Shown: positions 9,738 to 21,940, counted from the stretch's first letter. The stretch is DNA of 64,000 bases from Hermatobates lingyangjiaoensis (GCA_026182355.1 JAPFBL010000368.1:456531-520530), one strand, 5' to 3'. Notes: generated from the letters alone by a model not told the origin. Translations and numbers: made by a program.

Positions 9738-12025
9738 AGTGTCCAATATATGTGGCTGAGATGAGAAAACAATGAATTGTTATTTATCGATTTTGTGTCT
9801 TTAATCAATAATATAATAATTGTTATATAACAATTTTAACAAGTGTCTGCATATGAAGTATAACAGTTGTTACTTTCAGTGTATTAATAAGAATTACTAT
9901 TATATTTAAAATGAATATTTTTACCATGCAATATGCGCATTAAGATAAAGTTTTAGCAGAAGATATATGTTTTATAGAGTCATCAAAGGTGGATAAGAAT
10001 TAGTAACAGTTTTGTCATAACACAGATAAAGGATCATAAATATATTTCTGTATTATAGAAAAAAACAAACAGGATGTTTCGCAATACTAAAAACTGTACC
10101 TATCGACTATACTTAGATTTTCTGAAGATTTTGACTTGTTAGGTGCCAACAAAATAATCCGAGTCACTCATCCAGTCAAATTGCAGAAAACAATGGAATA
10201 GCCGGTATGATATTTATTTAACTTATAATAATGATGCATTTTTAAAAAAATAAATTAGTTTTCTAATAATGAATGCATTATCCCAAATTATATTACTTAT
10301 TCATTAATTACTGCCTGGTAGTAATTATTAGTTGAAATAATAACTAAATCTAATAATAATAGTTAAAAAATTATAAGTATGTTTACTATGAGTTAAAATA
10401 TTACCATATATTATAATTTCATTATTATTTAATGAGTTTTTGTATGAATAACAAACCAACATGACCTATGTCGAGTCTAAATGCTTTTAAATACAAATCT
10501 ACTATCTCAAAAATAAGTTCAGAAGGCCACAAAATGTGAAACGGTCGTAATCTCGACTTGATTTTACAGTACAGTATAATCAAGTAATTCTAATTAATAT
10601 TGATTAAAATAATGCTGTGCAATATTATTAAGTTTTGAATTTCAGATTGGAGTGATTTTATTTTACGTTATAAAGGAAATTTCTTTAAAGAGATATTTGT
10701 ATATATAACTGAAGAGAAGTCTGGGGAGAGAGAGAGAATTAACTGGAGAATTCAAATTGGATATTGGTATGGTGACTTTTAATAATTATAAATGTAATAA
10801 AATTAGAGCAGAGAAAAAAAAAAGCTAGAATAGTAGAGGAAAGGAGGGGAAAAAATAGAAATCTTTATATTCAAAGAAGAGAACAAATGTGTGGATTGAA
10901 GTGAACTACAGAGTTGATTAAAGTCGTTAGAGTGGGGTAGTTCATTGCAAGTTGGAGTATTATCTCCAGTGTTCCAGTCGCCTGTTCTGTATTTTAAATC
11001 CCATCAAATCTCAACAGCTAAAGTATTCCCCCTTCGGTTTTGCAGATTTGAATATCAATGGTTGACTGGAGCAGAGTCACAAACTGACTGTGAATATCAA
11101 CTAACTCCAGACCTGATATATATGACACCACCTTCTTCCCTCATCTCCAGCTGAATTAATCAGTCATACTTTATCTATTTCAAAAGTCAGTCATAACTTT
11201 GTGAATTTTATTCTCAATTTATGTTTTCATGCGAAGAATGGTCAAATACATAAAAGAATTTTATTTATATGCAGTCTGATCTATATATCTTGATTCAGAT
11301 AGGAAAAACTTTTGAAAAGAATTCAAAGCTATCTATTCGTTCCTTTAATATATGCTTTACTGAATCTAGTCGCTAAATTCCAATGTAAATCTTCCCCTAT
11401 TATTTGCAATGAATCATTCTAATTCAGTTTTAACATTTTCAAAAATTTAGCTATACAATTATTTATTCTGACTTCACAAACACAGTGGTACTCTGATATC
11501 CAAAAGATTCTATCCAAACATTTCCTTAAAATTTCATATTATGAAAAATTACTCAACATAAGTAACAAAACTTGAAATTACCGGTCTGAAAAAAAATTTT
11601 GAAATTCTAATTGTTTTTTAAATTTAAAAAAAATCGGAAGCTGTTAGTCAGTCAAGATCAAGATAAAAGTGATCTAAAGAAAGAGAAAAGGAAAGAAAAA
11701 ACTTAAGAAAATTAAAAACTGAAAAAAAGAAAAATGAATTTTAATAGTTTCCTAAAATTAAGGTTAATTAATAAAAATATACTCCGAAAAAACGAACAAA
11801 ATTTTTTTAAGTTTTTTGTAATTAAAATTTGAAGTTGATACATTTTTCTATATTATCGTCCGTTCGGGGGAAAAAATTATTTTCTACTTGTTATTAAAAA
11901 GTATACGATTATTTATTACCACTCTAGTGGTAATCACTAATTAGTGATGATTAAATGAACATGACTCGGGTTTAAGGGTCAGTTGTTGCTTCTTTTTTTT
12001 GCAGTAACACTAACTAGACAACAGA
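9738..12025. other. AT-rich spacer, nothing recognised
   Basis: Long AT-rich stretch with a small GA-rich patch near 10,723. The 69-codon open frame at 10,945-11,154 shows no domain and is probably chance. Confidence 0.5.
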
Positions 12026-12358
12026 GGGGACAGGTTAGCTCAGTGGTTAACGTGCCTGCCTCTTGGCTGGTCCGGGGTTCGATCCCCACCTGGCCCTCGA
12101 ATTATTCACGCGGGATGTTAATAAATTCGAGTACCTCACCTCTAGAAGAGGACGTTAATCCGTCGGTCCTGAGCCTGTACAATGTCAGGTACTCATCGTT
12201 AAAGATCCTTACTCTAAATGCACTTGAGTTAGGCAAAATTTAGGACTCTCAATGTAGAATCTATAGAATCACCGATCAAACAAAAAGTCGGTAAACAGCT
12301 GATGTTACCACCGACTGATGTTAGAGCATCGGTTTAAACAAAAAAAAAAAAAAAAAAA
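12026..12358 (+). mobile_element. Full-length tRNA-derived SINE, tail type I with poly(A)
   Basis: Head contains A box TTAGCTCAGTGGTTAACGTG and B box GGGGTTCGATCCCC; it is followed by the family body (TAAATTCGAG, GAGGACGTTAATCCGTCGGT, GAGCCTGTACAATGTCAGGT). The tail from 12,262 differs from other copies: CACCGATCAAACAAAAAGTC through CGGTTTAAAC, then a run of A. RNA polymerase III promoter boxes are intact enough to be plausible. Confidence 0.85.
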
Positions 12359-12974
12359 CTAGCCAACACCCTCCCTTGACTGTTGAATCATCTAGATCTG
12401 CGCCACTATGAAACTTACTCAATCAGGATTCTGAATTATAGGGTATAAATGTCTAAATATGGACAAATGTTAAACGCTAGTTTTACCTTTTCACACTTTT
12501 TTTAATATTTGGTAGCCTTATGTGGAATCACTGAAAACGATTTAAGAAAAAAATCCTAAAGAAAGTAATTGTAGGGTAAAATTTTTTTGGTTAACGCCTG
12601 AACAAGAACCCTACGCGCTATACTATTAAATTTTTATACTTCCAATTTTTTAAAATTTTTATACTTTCAATTAAATTTTTATACTTTTTTATACTATTAA
12701 ATATTATATGTGGAGACTATTTCATTAGCTTTTTATCCTATAATGAGTAAATACTATGTAATAACTGATTGCACTACCTTAGAATTAACGAAAATAATTT
12801 GTAACCTCTAGAATTCCTTTAACTTTTACCACAGCATTTTGTTTTAATATATTTTAATCTGAATAATTTACTATCCATTGTTCGTATATTTTTAGATGTT
12901 TTAATAGTTTTCAAATCCAGTTAAAAACAATCATTTATTATTGTTATTACCATGTATTTTTTTTACCATCTACA
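12359..12974. other. AT-rich spacer
   Basis: Contains a small AATTTTTATACTTTCAAT-type tandem (about 12,620-12,700). Otherwise nothing recognisable. Confidence 0.5.
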
Positions 12975-13104
12975 TAGACATATAACAAGATTTCACATAA
13001 ACATGTGAAATAACAATCAACGTCCAAACTACAATAAGAAATGAGGAAAAGGACTAAGATATTTCAACCGTAACAAGTAGTCTTCGTCAGAATCAAAAAC
13101 TCAA
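12975..13104 (-). mobile_element. PLE-type cassette, single arm, AGATCT family (decayed)
   Basis: Minus core at 13,052-13,095 retains CTGACGA, A and a recognisable stem II and GAAA, but its word is ATATCT instead of AGATCT. A terminal TTTCACATAAACATGTGAAA hairpin precedes it. It directly abuts the SINE tail at 13,106. Confidence 0.6.
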
Positions 13105-13105
13105 C

Positions 13106-13421
13106 TTTTTTTGTTATTGTTTAAACCGATCCCCTAGCGGTGATAATGTCAACCGTCTACCGGCCTTTTGTTTGATCGGTGATTCACAGATTCTAAATTC
13201 GGAGTCATTTTACCTAACTCAAGTGCATTTTGATTAGGGATCTTTAACGAGTACTTGTTATTGTATATGCTCGGGACCGACATCTTAACACCCTCTCCGA
13301 GGGACGACATTATCAGATTTATTCACCACCCGCGTTAACAAATCGAGCGTCAGGTGGGGATCGAACCCCGGACTACCAGCCCAGAGGACGAGTACGTTAA
13401 CCACTGAGCTAACCTGGCACC
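13106..13421 (-). mobile_element. tRNA-derived SINE, tail type I
   Basis: Minus strand: TTAGCTCAGTGGTTAACGTA head, GGGGTTCGATCCCC B box, then the family body and the tail GATCAAACAAAAGGCCGGTA through CGGTTTAAAC with A-rich end. Same tail type as 12,026. Confidence 0.85.
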
Positions 13422-14655
13422 TTATTACCATGTAAGTGCATAATAACTTATTTTTATAATAAAAATAAAATGTCTGTTTTTGATGAAAGTCTATATTTTG
13501 AAATAGTCAGTTTGATGATAGAGGACAGTGGTTTCATACAGTCCAAGCAGCATATTGTCTCCCACCAGCTACACTAACAGAGTACATTCTTCCTGTTATT
13601 TACTTTACTCTCCTTCTTTCTCATTTTGTTGATAGCAGGAGATTTGTCTCTCTTTCGCAGTCATACTGACTGGCTGATATTGTAGTTTTGATCTCAACAG
13701 TAAAGTATTCGAAAGTAAAGAACCATAGACTCCGACGCATATTTCAGAATTGATAATTTTACCTAATTCAACAAATTGATTATAACCTTATCATACTGAC
13801 AAATATTAAGCCTGTATGATAAGACGTTATCTGGAAGAAAACATAAACCCGTGAATTTATTATCATCTTGACAATTGCTTAAGTTGAACTCAGGTAACTG
13901 TGAGAAAGTTTTAATTAGAAGTTATCTTAATAAGATAATAATTAACATTAATTATGTTATAGGATAACTAAAAGAGGATAAGATATATCAAAAAGTTATA
14001 ACATCCATAAGATGTCTATAATCTTAAGAAGTTATCTCACATATCTTCAAAAGTTAAACCCCATGATGATAACCTATATATTTATATCATAAATATTAAA
14101 TATATGCAACACTGTTCAGTGATTTTTCATTTGTGATATAGTAGAAATTATGAAATAGCCTCTGTATAGAAGCATTAATGTTCCATGGGACTGAAGTTAT
14201 CGCTGTTCAACGAAACACATATTTTAAATTGGAATCGCACGCATTTATTTTATTTTTTTCTTTTTTGGCATTACTTTACTAACTTTGATAATCGATTTCC
14301 GTAATTATAGCCGCCAAAATAATAAAGCTTCAGAAACTTTTAACACAGTCCTAGGAAAGAAAGTTTAAACTTTTGACATTTCTCGTTTCCATTCCATAAT
14401 ATCGATAAACTTTTAATCATCCTTGTGGTAAGTTCTTTCTAGAACTGCTGTAAAACCCCTTGTGTCTACGTCATTCTTCAATGTAATGAAAAATTTGTAA
14501 TAGTTAACCCAAAAAAAAATGACTAACGTAGGTCAATAACATGAACAGTATAGTTTGTTCATTAAAAGCAGTTGAGAAATCGGCGGCTCTAGGTACCGAC
14601 AGAGTAGTGCTATATATATAAGCGTGCATTTTTGGATTACCACTACCACATTTTG
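13422..14655. other. AT-rich spacer, nothing recognised
   Basis: No repeats, coding frames or hairpins that I can support. Confidence 0.5.
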
Positions 14656-14666
14656 ACGTTTAACTG

Positions 14667-15012
14667 TAGGTCAGGTCAGGTCAGGTCAGGTCAGGTCAGG
14701 TAGCAATTCCAGTCCCACAAGGGAACACTCGTAGGCCGAGCATTGGCCCTTTTTGATATCACACAATAAAGATTGATTCTACAGTGAAAGTCCTAAATTT
14801 TGCCTAACTCAAGCGTATTTAGCGTAGGAATCTTTAACGAGTACCTGACATAGTACAAGCTTGGGACCGACAGCTTCGTATCCACTTCGAAGAATGACGT
14901 GCTTAGATTTATTCACCTCCCGCGTGAATAAATCGAGGGCTAGGAGGGGATCGAACCCCGGTCCTATCAGTTCAGAGGCGAGTATGTTAACCACTGAGCT
15001 ACCCTGGCCCCC
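14667..15012 (-). mobile_element. Full-length tRNA-derived SINE, tail type II, with target duplication
   Basis: Bounded by an exact 11-bp direct repeat ACGTTTAACTG at 14,656-14,666 and 15,013-15,023, the duplication left by LINE-driven insertion. Minus strand reads the tRNA-like head with GGGGTTCGATCCCC, the family body, then AGAATCAATCTTTATTGTGT, GGCCAATGCTCGGCCTACGA, CTTGTGGGACTGGAATTGCT and a (CCTGA)n 3' end. Confidence 0.95.
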
Positions 15013-15023
15013 ACGTTTAACTG

Positions 15024-16202
15024 CAATGTGCTATATCCACTTATAATCATAGCAGATAAACGGAAAAACTGATGTATATGTTGTATATAGAAGGAAAAAA
15101 ATGGACTCAAGAAATAAACTACTTCTAAATGTCTTAAAAAATAGATTGTATTCGGTTCATTTTAAAGAAAAAAGTGCTTTATAATTCACGTTAGGAGTTT
15201 AATCACGTGTAACATTTTAAAAATGTGTTCATTAATAAATGAACAAAACAATCCTTAATATAGTTACATTTAAAATGTTAATGAAGTAATTTATGGTTAA
15301 ACCAGTTCACACGTTTTGTATAAAAAACACGATTGAGCGAATCGCTAAGCACAGTGAGAGGCCAGAAGTCACGGAAAAGTTTACAAACGTGACTGAAAGG
15401 TAAAATAAAGCATACTTTTTGCCGTCTTACCAATAATAATATAAGTAGTTTTCTAACTTTACCTATATTAGACATATAAATAAGCAGCATTGCTTATTCT
15501 ATTGGTTAGTAAGGTAAAAAATATTTAAGAAAAAAACAAACAGCTGTGTGCTCCTGCATTTTTTGATTTCCTTTGAAATGTTTTGAGGTTGGTGAAGAGG
15601 TCACTAATCATTCTGTTTACCCCATCGGCACAATTCTCTCTTCACATCCTCTCTGTGACGTCCGTTTTTGTCCTACTCATAGGCCTTTCCCTTCAAAAAG
15701 TTTTATTTTTATTTTAAAATGTCAAAGGATCAATTATTTGATAATTTAATATTTGATATTCAGTGATTGTTTTACAATTATCGCTATTTTACATTTGCTT
15801 TTATTTATGATAAACTTAAGTTGAATTCAGCAGAGGAGTATTCTTTAACATATTGTTTAAACATTTGGGGAATAACAATGAGTTCTGGCTACATCCCAAA
15901 TTAAGAAATTTGTAAGTAGGACTACTTCAAGTAGTCTTCTACTTCTCAAAATTAAATACAATTGACCCAGATTTAGAGACCCATCCAAACACGAATGTAA
16001 TATCCCAGCTCATTTCCTACTTAGACCGGACCCATGTGTACCCGGTGAAGGTTGTGTGTCCTCTGGCTGACTGATTCTCATAGTGGATCAATCAGTGAAT
16101 GATCAAAAATAAAGTAAAATGATAAGTTTAAAAATTTATTTTAATTTTTATGTTAAAATTTTTAATATTTTAATACTTGTTTTAATTTAATTTTAGACAT
16201 AG
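15024..16202. other. AT-rich spacer, nothing recognised
   Basis: The open frame on minus at 15,278-15,490 has no domain signature. No other feature seen. Confidence 0.5.
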
Positions 16203-16777
16203 ACAGGGTAGTTACTAGAAAAGCGGAAATTCGAACGTCAGATTAGATGATGAATATAATGCTTGATTTTAACATAACATTCTTGCTTACTCATTTCTAT
16301 TTTGATCCCTTTTTGATTTGTTTAAGTTTTTGTTTTGATAACCCAGATGATGGCAGAAAATAGGAAACAGCTTTAAGACTTTCAAAGGCAAGTGAAGGTG
16401 GTTAGAGGTGGCATCCAACCACTTCAAAGTTGCAACAACATTATTAAAATGATGCCAAGTAATCGTTGAAAAAAAATGTGGTAACACAGCTAGAGATTTT
16501 GTCAGAAACCAAGTTGGATTTTCATTTTTAAAAAGAATTATCAGTTGCCTTTGAAAGTCTCAAAGCACTTTCCTATTTCCTTCCACTATGTGGGTATCAA
16601 AAATAAAACGTAAAACCAATCAAGAAGGGGCCAAAATAGAAAGCAGTAAACACGCATTTTATTCACGATCTCATCTGACCTTCAAATTTTACCACCTTTG
16701 TAAAAGTATTTCTTTTAAAAAAATACATTTTTTTTGAGTGTTTGATAAATTTTCCGCTTTTTTAGCGACTACCTTGT
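16203..16777. mobile_element. Foldback MITE, about 575 bp
   Basis: The whole element is an imperfect palindrome. The left end ACAGGGTAGTTACTAGAAAA then GCGGAAATT matches the complement of the right end (ACAAGGTAGTCGCTAAAAAA then GCGGAAAATT). Inner arms also pair: 16,355-16,391 against 16,543-16,578 (ACTTTCAAAGGCAA). No transposase and no certain target duplication; family unknown. Confidence 0.7.
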
Positions 16778-16794
16778 AGTTTATAGAAAGCTGG

Positions 16795-17127
16795 ATGTGT
16801 TTGTACATCCAGGTTATCCAAATATTAGCGGTTATCCTAAGTTTCATGTGGAATTTCACAAAAATTCATTGCTTAACTCTTACATATTTTTACAAACAGT
16901 TTTCTAGCGAAACAAAAAAGAACTCTAATGCAACTGTTCTGATTTATTTACAGGATCAAGAGGCATTGTATTCAAAAGAGAAGGCTTCACGACAAACAGC
17001 CATCAGTATGGTGTTTGGATTGTACGAACTTCTTCTGTTGCTATATCAAACCTTCTATCATCTAGTAGAAGAGCTCTACTTATATTTCCCATTAAGATTG
17101 AGTGGACTTAGTCATCCATCAAGATAA
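16795..17127 (+). CDS. Possible terminal exon of an unidentified protein (about 16,954-17,127)
   Basis: The most gene-like frame here. A good splice acceptor (TTCTGATTTATTTACAG) ends at 16,953, and the following frame runs 57 codons to TAA: DQEALYSKEKASRQTAISMV, then a hydrophobic stretch FGLYELLLLLYQTFYHLVEE. The hydrophobic part could be a membrane helix. Codons upstream of the acceptor look non-coding. I do not recognise the family, and a chance frame is quite possible. Confidence 0.22.
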   Translation: MCLYIQVIQILAVILSFMWNFTKIHCLTLTYFYKQFSSETKKNSNATVLIYLQDQEALYSKEKASRQTAISMVFGLYELLLLLYQTFYHLVEELYLYFPLRLSGLSHPSR

Positions 17128-19405
17128 CCTTCTAGCTTTTCTGGAAGAACTCACCACTAGGAGTGGACATTTCCTTCGATCATTAGTTCTCATGACAGGC
17201 AATTGTAATCAAGGGTCAAATTAGAAACCCCAGAGCAATACTACATGTATCAATTAACTATAAAAGTATCACTCGTTATTTGACCTTCTGAATTCTATTT
17301 ACATAGTTTAACCAGAGTCTTTGGCTAAGTCATTTTTTAAAATGAAAATTAAAGTAATGTCTATAGAGCATTCCAGCACTGTATAACCGATCACTCTTTT
17401 AAATAGCTGTTCTAGTAAAACTTACTTGTTCTTTCAAAGTTCTTTAAAACACATATTTTTTAAGACAAGTAAAACGATATTTACAGTTAAATTAATCAAC
17501 CACTACTAAGAAACATTTAAATATTATTTTTGATCACACCAGACCTCTTTCTCTATTCCCATACTGCATATGTCAGACCATTGTCATGGTCGAGATCTCT
17601 CCAAATTATTTAACCAATGTTAGGTTAGTTATGAGTCGAGGTTTATCATTACCATTAATTTATGACAATGGACATTACATACTGCAGTTTATCAAGGACA
17701 TCCAGTCAGCGGTGTTACATTATCATCAACGACACCTACCGGAGAAGAATGAACTATCAGTGATTTATTATCAATTATTATTTACAAGTTATGTAATTTA
17801 ATAACTTTAGTTGCAAAGTTATTATTATTGGTATTATTTTTATGTCGTTTTACCAATGCCACACATATAACCTTCACAACTTTTATGTCATATTGGAGAC
17901 ATAATACTTTCCCAAATACGAGTAAATACTACACAGTAACAGATTGTTGAATTAATGAACTTTTATGTAATTAAAGGAGAGAAAGGCATTCCATTATTCA
18001 TTCGGCATTCATTAAGAACGAGTAAATCGCGTTAACTGCCGACATAATGGCAAAGGGTGTTACCTATTCCAATGGTAACCACATCCCAATTCTAAAGGGC
18101 AACATTTGCTTGTAAATCACCTATACTTCATATTTCTATTCTTAATTTTTCCAATGTAAAATTAATAATTTTTATATTTCAAAGAATTTTATTTCTGTCT
18201 AAGAAAAAAATCTGGAGTGGCCTGCACTCAACTTCACTATAAGTAAACTTAATATCAAACTTCTTGGGTGTATAATATGTAACGTCCCATTTGAGCATAA
18301 TATAAATGTCTAAATGCGAGAGGTTTATTAGTCTTTCATTCCTGGAGGTAGTACAGAGAGTGATTGCTCCACATAAATATATATATATATGTATATGCTT
18401 ATTTCTGTATATCACACCACTGATCCATATAATATCATTAGTATCACTAAAGCAGTAATAACATTTTTGAAAAGGGAAAGTGTAGATTTCGTGTTACGAA
18501 ATAATCTCTTACGGGAGAACATGACTTTTGTTCTCTTACACAGTATATCTGACCATCTTCTACATTGACAATGTAATATAAAGTTTCCCATTTAAAACTT
18601 GGAAATATTCCTGTTTTATCTGCAAATTGTCAGAAACATGTAAGAAAAAATGTCGTTTAAGATCATTTTTAATTTAAGATGTAGGATAATTTAATTTATT
18701 ATTTTTCAAAGAATGTTTTCAATTTTGAATTATGTTTTATATTTTGGTTTTCTATAAAATTATTATACTGGAAATTTTATGGTATGCTAGTGTTTTTCAA
18801 AAAATCACTTTTCTTTACATTTCCAAATATCATAAAAATCCAATTTACTTTGATCGAATGTTACATTTCTCCTGCTGTCCTCTGTTATAAGTTTAATCTA
18901 AATGTATATTGAGAAAAAATATATTAGTAATTAGCCAGTTTTACGCACTCAAATCAAATTCAAATCCGGCTTTTCAGTATAATTTAGAATTTTTATAGCT
19001 GGAAAGATTACATTTTTTTAAAATAATAGATCGGAGCTATTAAACAAGATTATTAAAAAAAAAAATGGAAATAAAATAATTCATATTATGTTGAGAACAT
19101 AATATGAAAGAGTCCATTCCTCACACTTCAATATTACCCTAAGTTAGAATGATTCATAAACAAAAAAATTGCACAGATATTAAGTTTTGTTCAGGGGTGC
19201 AACATATAGATTGATTAGAGCATTTTCTGAGACAAATCCATCGTATCATAGAAAGCATCAGAAATTATATGTTTGATTGGCGTTGATTTTTTACATGTAA
19301 GAATTTTATTCTTTGGCATTTCATATTAAGTTATTAAAATAGTAAAAAAATTGTCATTAAAACTCTAAATATCAATTTTATTTCAGAGTGGATTCATTAA
19401 AAAAA
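17128..19405. other. AT-rich spacer with dispersed repeat pieces
   Basis: 18,200-18,250 (AAATCTGGAGTGGCCTGCAC) recurs at 33,378-33,425. 18,250-18,320 recurs inverted at 30,880-30,955. 18,880-18,945 is related to 22,800-22,900 and 23,405-23,490. No genes seen. Confidence 0.5.
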
Positions 19406-19505
19406 TTCAGTGTTACCAACTACTAATCAGTGTAAACAACTACTAATCAATGTTACCGACTAAATAATCAGTGCTTAACTATCATTCAGTGTTACCACCT
19501 ACTTA
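19406..19505. repeat. Roughly 21-bp minisatellite, five units
   Basis: Units of TTCAGTGTTACCAACTACTA repeat with substitutions across 100 bp. Confidence 0.75.
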
Positions 19506-19599
19506 TAAATTAAGATGTAAAACTTCTTTTCATTAAAATCATTCATCTTTAAACAGGATTGAATTAAAAACATTAAACAATACTTTTCATGTACTCATA

Positions 19600-20510
19600 C
19601 GAGGGTCGTCCAGAAAATAAGTTCCGTTTTGGTCTGTAGGGCGGTAGGAGTGGTTTTTGCCAAATCCGGCAACACCGCTCGAAAGAGGAGAGGTGGGGGA
19701 TAAATGAGAGGTGGGGGAACCTCAGTCGGTCAATTACCAACGTCAGGCAGTAGTTGAAATGGAGCCCTCCATGTCACGTCCCGCCACCTCGATCCCCGTT
19801 CCCTTCGAGTTGTTTAGTGATTCAATTTCTTTATGCACAGGGTTTCAAATCAGTTCAACTTCACGAACAGCTCATTTCTGTTTATGAGAAGGTGTAATGA
19901 GTGAATCAATGGTGAGGAGATGGGTACGTGAATTTAAGGCGGGAAGACATTCAGTCTCTAGGGACCCACCGGTGGAAAATTTCCGAAAGTCAAGTTTTTC
20001 CGAGACGATCACATGGATGAGGGATCTGAGATGTCTGGGAAACTCAGGTGGGTTCATCCAGGGTTGAACGACGATCTTTGCGAATTGCATTGTCGATTTC
20101 TGTGACATTTCGTCGTCACAACTGGGCTGCCTCTCCACTTTCATCCTCAAGTGAATGTCTTCCCGCCTATAATTCACGTACCCATCTCCTCACATTGATT
20201 CACTCATTACACCTTCTCCAATAAACAGAAATGAGCTGTTCGTGAATTTGAATGATTTGAAACCCTGTGCATAAAAATTGAATCACTCCGCGCAAAACAA
20301 CTCGAGAGGGAACGGGATCGAGGTGGGGGACGTGACATGGAGGGCTCCATTTCAACTACCTGCCTGACGTTGGTAATTGACCCACTGAGGTCCCCCACCT
20401 CTCATTCTATTCCCCACCTCTCCTCTTTCGAGCGGTGTTGCCGGATTTGGCAAAAACCACTCCTACCGCCCTACAGACCAAAACGGAACTTATTTTCTGG
20501 ACGACCCTCG
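19600..20510. mobile_element. Fold-back mariner-type DNA transposon
   Basis: Flanked by TA on both sides, with terminal inverted repeats starting CGAGGGTCGTCCAGAAAATA. The two arms (about 19,600-19,953 and 20,156-20,510) are near-complete inverted copies. Plus strand at about 19,895 gives SESMVRRWVREFKAGRHS, and the minus-strand interior gives DNAIRKD- and SLIHVIVSEKLDFRKF-type words of a mariner transposase DNA-binding and linker region. Catalytic D motifs are absent, so it cannot move itself. Confidence 0.88.
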
Positions 20511-20799
20511 TACATTTAAAGCTTCTATTGGACGATAGACGCTTTCACGTCTCAACTACTGTGTTTTTTCTTCTCTTTCTACTTCTCCTTTCCTGAAGAT
20601 TGCAAGAAATCCGAAAATAACGTGATATTATCACGTTCTCATTCAAACCACAACACCAGAACGAATCCTATAATACCATATTCATATTCCACAATTTAAT
20701 AATCAATCTAAATATGATATTAAGTTTTGTTGAATTGTGCAAAATATAGGTTGCATTTTGTTAGGCAGATCTAATTCATCATACCATGAAAAGCATGGA

Positions 20800-20873
20800 A
20801 AGCGGTTTCTAGATAGATCACCAAAGTTAAACATTACTGGGCGTGGAGATGCTTGGATGGGTGACATCACATG
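20800..20873 (+). pseudogene. 5S-rRNA-derived relic (5S pseudogene or SINE3-type head)
   Basis: GATCACCAAAGTTAAACATT then ACTGGGCGTGGAGATGCTTG and GATGGGTGAC follows the order of the 5S rRNA internal promoter (A box, intermediate element, C box): GATCACCGAAGTTAAGCAAC ... ACTTGGATGGGTGAC. Only about 70 of 120 positions are recognisable. It may be a 5S pseudogene or the head of a 5S-derived SINE. Confidence 0.65.
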
Positions 20874-20994
20874 CGGTTAGCTCCCTCAGTAATGGTTGTA
20901 TGCTCATGGTTTACAAATTACAATACAAGTCAAATGTTCACCACTTTGTAGAGCCCTAAAATTTTTAAATGTATCTGTGATGGTATATCATATG

Positions 20995-21125
20995 TGACGA
21001 AAAATGACTAAGATCATTCAACCGTAACAAGCGGTCTTCGTAAGAGTCAGTTGGGTTTTTTACTCTGACGAAGACCGCTTATTACGGTTAAAGATCTTAG
21101 TATTTTTCCCTTTTCATTGTGGTTT
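20995..21125. mobile_element. Compact foldback, AGATCT family
   Basis: Minus core at 21,005-21,048 (CTTACGA, mutated, with AGATCT altered to TGATCT) and plus core at 21,061-21,103 (CTGACGA, A, GACCG...CGGTT, then AAAGATCTTAGT). The second has lost the G of GAAA. Followed by a TA tract from 21,169. Confidence 0.65.
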
Positions 21126-21164
21126 GTATTGTGTATTGTGTTTTGTATTGTGGTTAGATCATTG

Positions 21165-21215
<51 letters not shown>

Positions 21216-21216
21216 T

Positions 21217-21542
21217 ATTTACATGTGAGATTAAATTTTCTGCCTACTTTTGTCTAAATCAGTTTTTATGATTTCTTTTCCAAATCTCGTATTAGTCCTT
21301 TAAATTCTCCAGGAACTAGGTATATTAACTCACCATATGATCTTCTGTCTATTTTTATGGACATAACCATGATATTTAAAAATGGACAGAAGATTATATG
21401 GTGAGTTAATATACCTAGTTCCTGAAGAATTTAAAGAACTAATACCAGATTTGGAAAAGAAATCCAAAAAACTGATTAAGACAAAAGTAGGCAGAAACTT
21501 TAATCTCACATGTATAAATGAAGGACTGTTCCCCAAATATAC

Positions 21543-21545
<3 letters not shown>
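21217..21545. pseudogene. Head-to-head pair of PLE N-terminal fragments
   Basis: The plus arm 21,382-21,545 encodes RLYGELIYLVPEEFKELIPD, LEKKSKKLIKTKVGRNFNLT and CINEGLFPKYTN, then TATATA. The minus arm 21,217-21,360 encodes the same region with stops and breaks earlier, after FNLTC, also into TATATA. Both arms together form one palindrome. No hammerhead core is visible between them. Confidence 0.8.
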
Positions 21546-21576
<31 letters not shown>

Positions 21577-21604
21577 CAAATTCAATAATATATCAACCGT
21601 TGGA

Positions 21605-21900
21605 TAGAATAGGTGTCTAATGCAATCGGGATTCGGTCAATTTTCCAGGATCAAAATCAAACTCTCAATGCCGACGTTTCGGTTTTATTTAAAACCTTTT
21701 TCATAGGCATATTTTTGTTTTTTCACAACTGTAATATTCCATTTTGATGTTAGTTATATGTTGATGTTTATATATGATTTCTTGTCATCCTTTGTTTGTA
21801 GGCCTATGAAAAAGGTTTTAAATAAAACCGAAACGTCGGCATTGAGAGTTTGATTTAGATCCTGGAAAATTGACCGAATCCCGATTGCATTAGACACCTA
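21605..21900. mobile_element. Foldback cassette, ACGT/C variant
   Basis: Arms pair over about 125 bp. Plus core 21,801-21,840: GGCC, TATGAAAAAG, GGTTTTA...AAAACC, GAAA, ACGT, C, GGC; the minus copy is at 21,670-21,709. CTGANGA is replaced by CTATGAA in both arms, so the ribozyme is probably inactive although stem II and GAAA are intact. A TA tract (21,901-22,060) follows. Confidence 0.65.
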
Positions 21901-21909
21901 TATATATAT

Positions 21910-21940
<31 letters not shown>

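Noticed and set aside
12034..12090. Functional tRNA gene
   Set aside because: A and B boxes are present, but the same head recurs with a fixed non-tRNA body and target duplications, which marks a SINE.
20578..20640. Hammerhead core at CCTGAAGATTGCAAG...CCGAAAA
   Set aside because: CTGAAGA and GAAA are present, but stem II does not pair and stem I is absent; kept only as a possible decayed relic.
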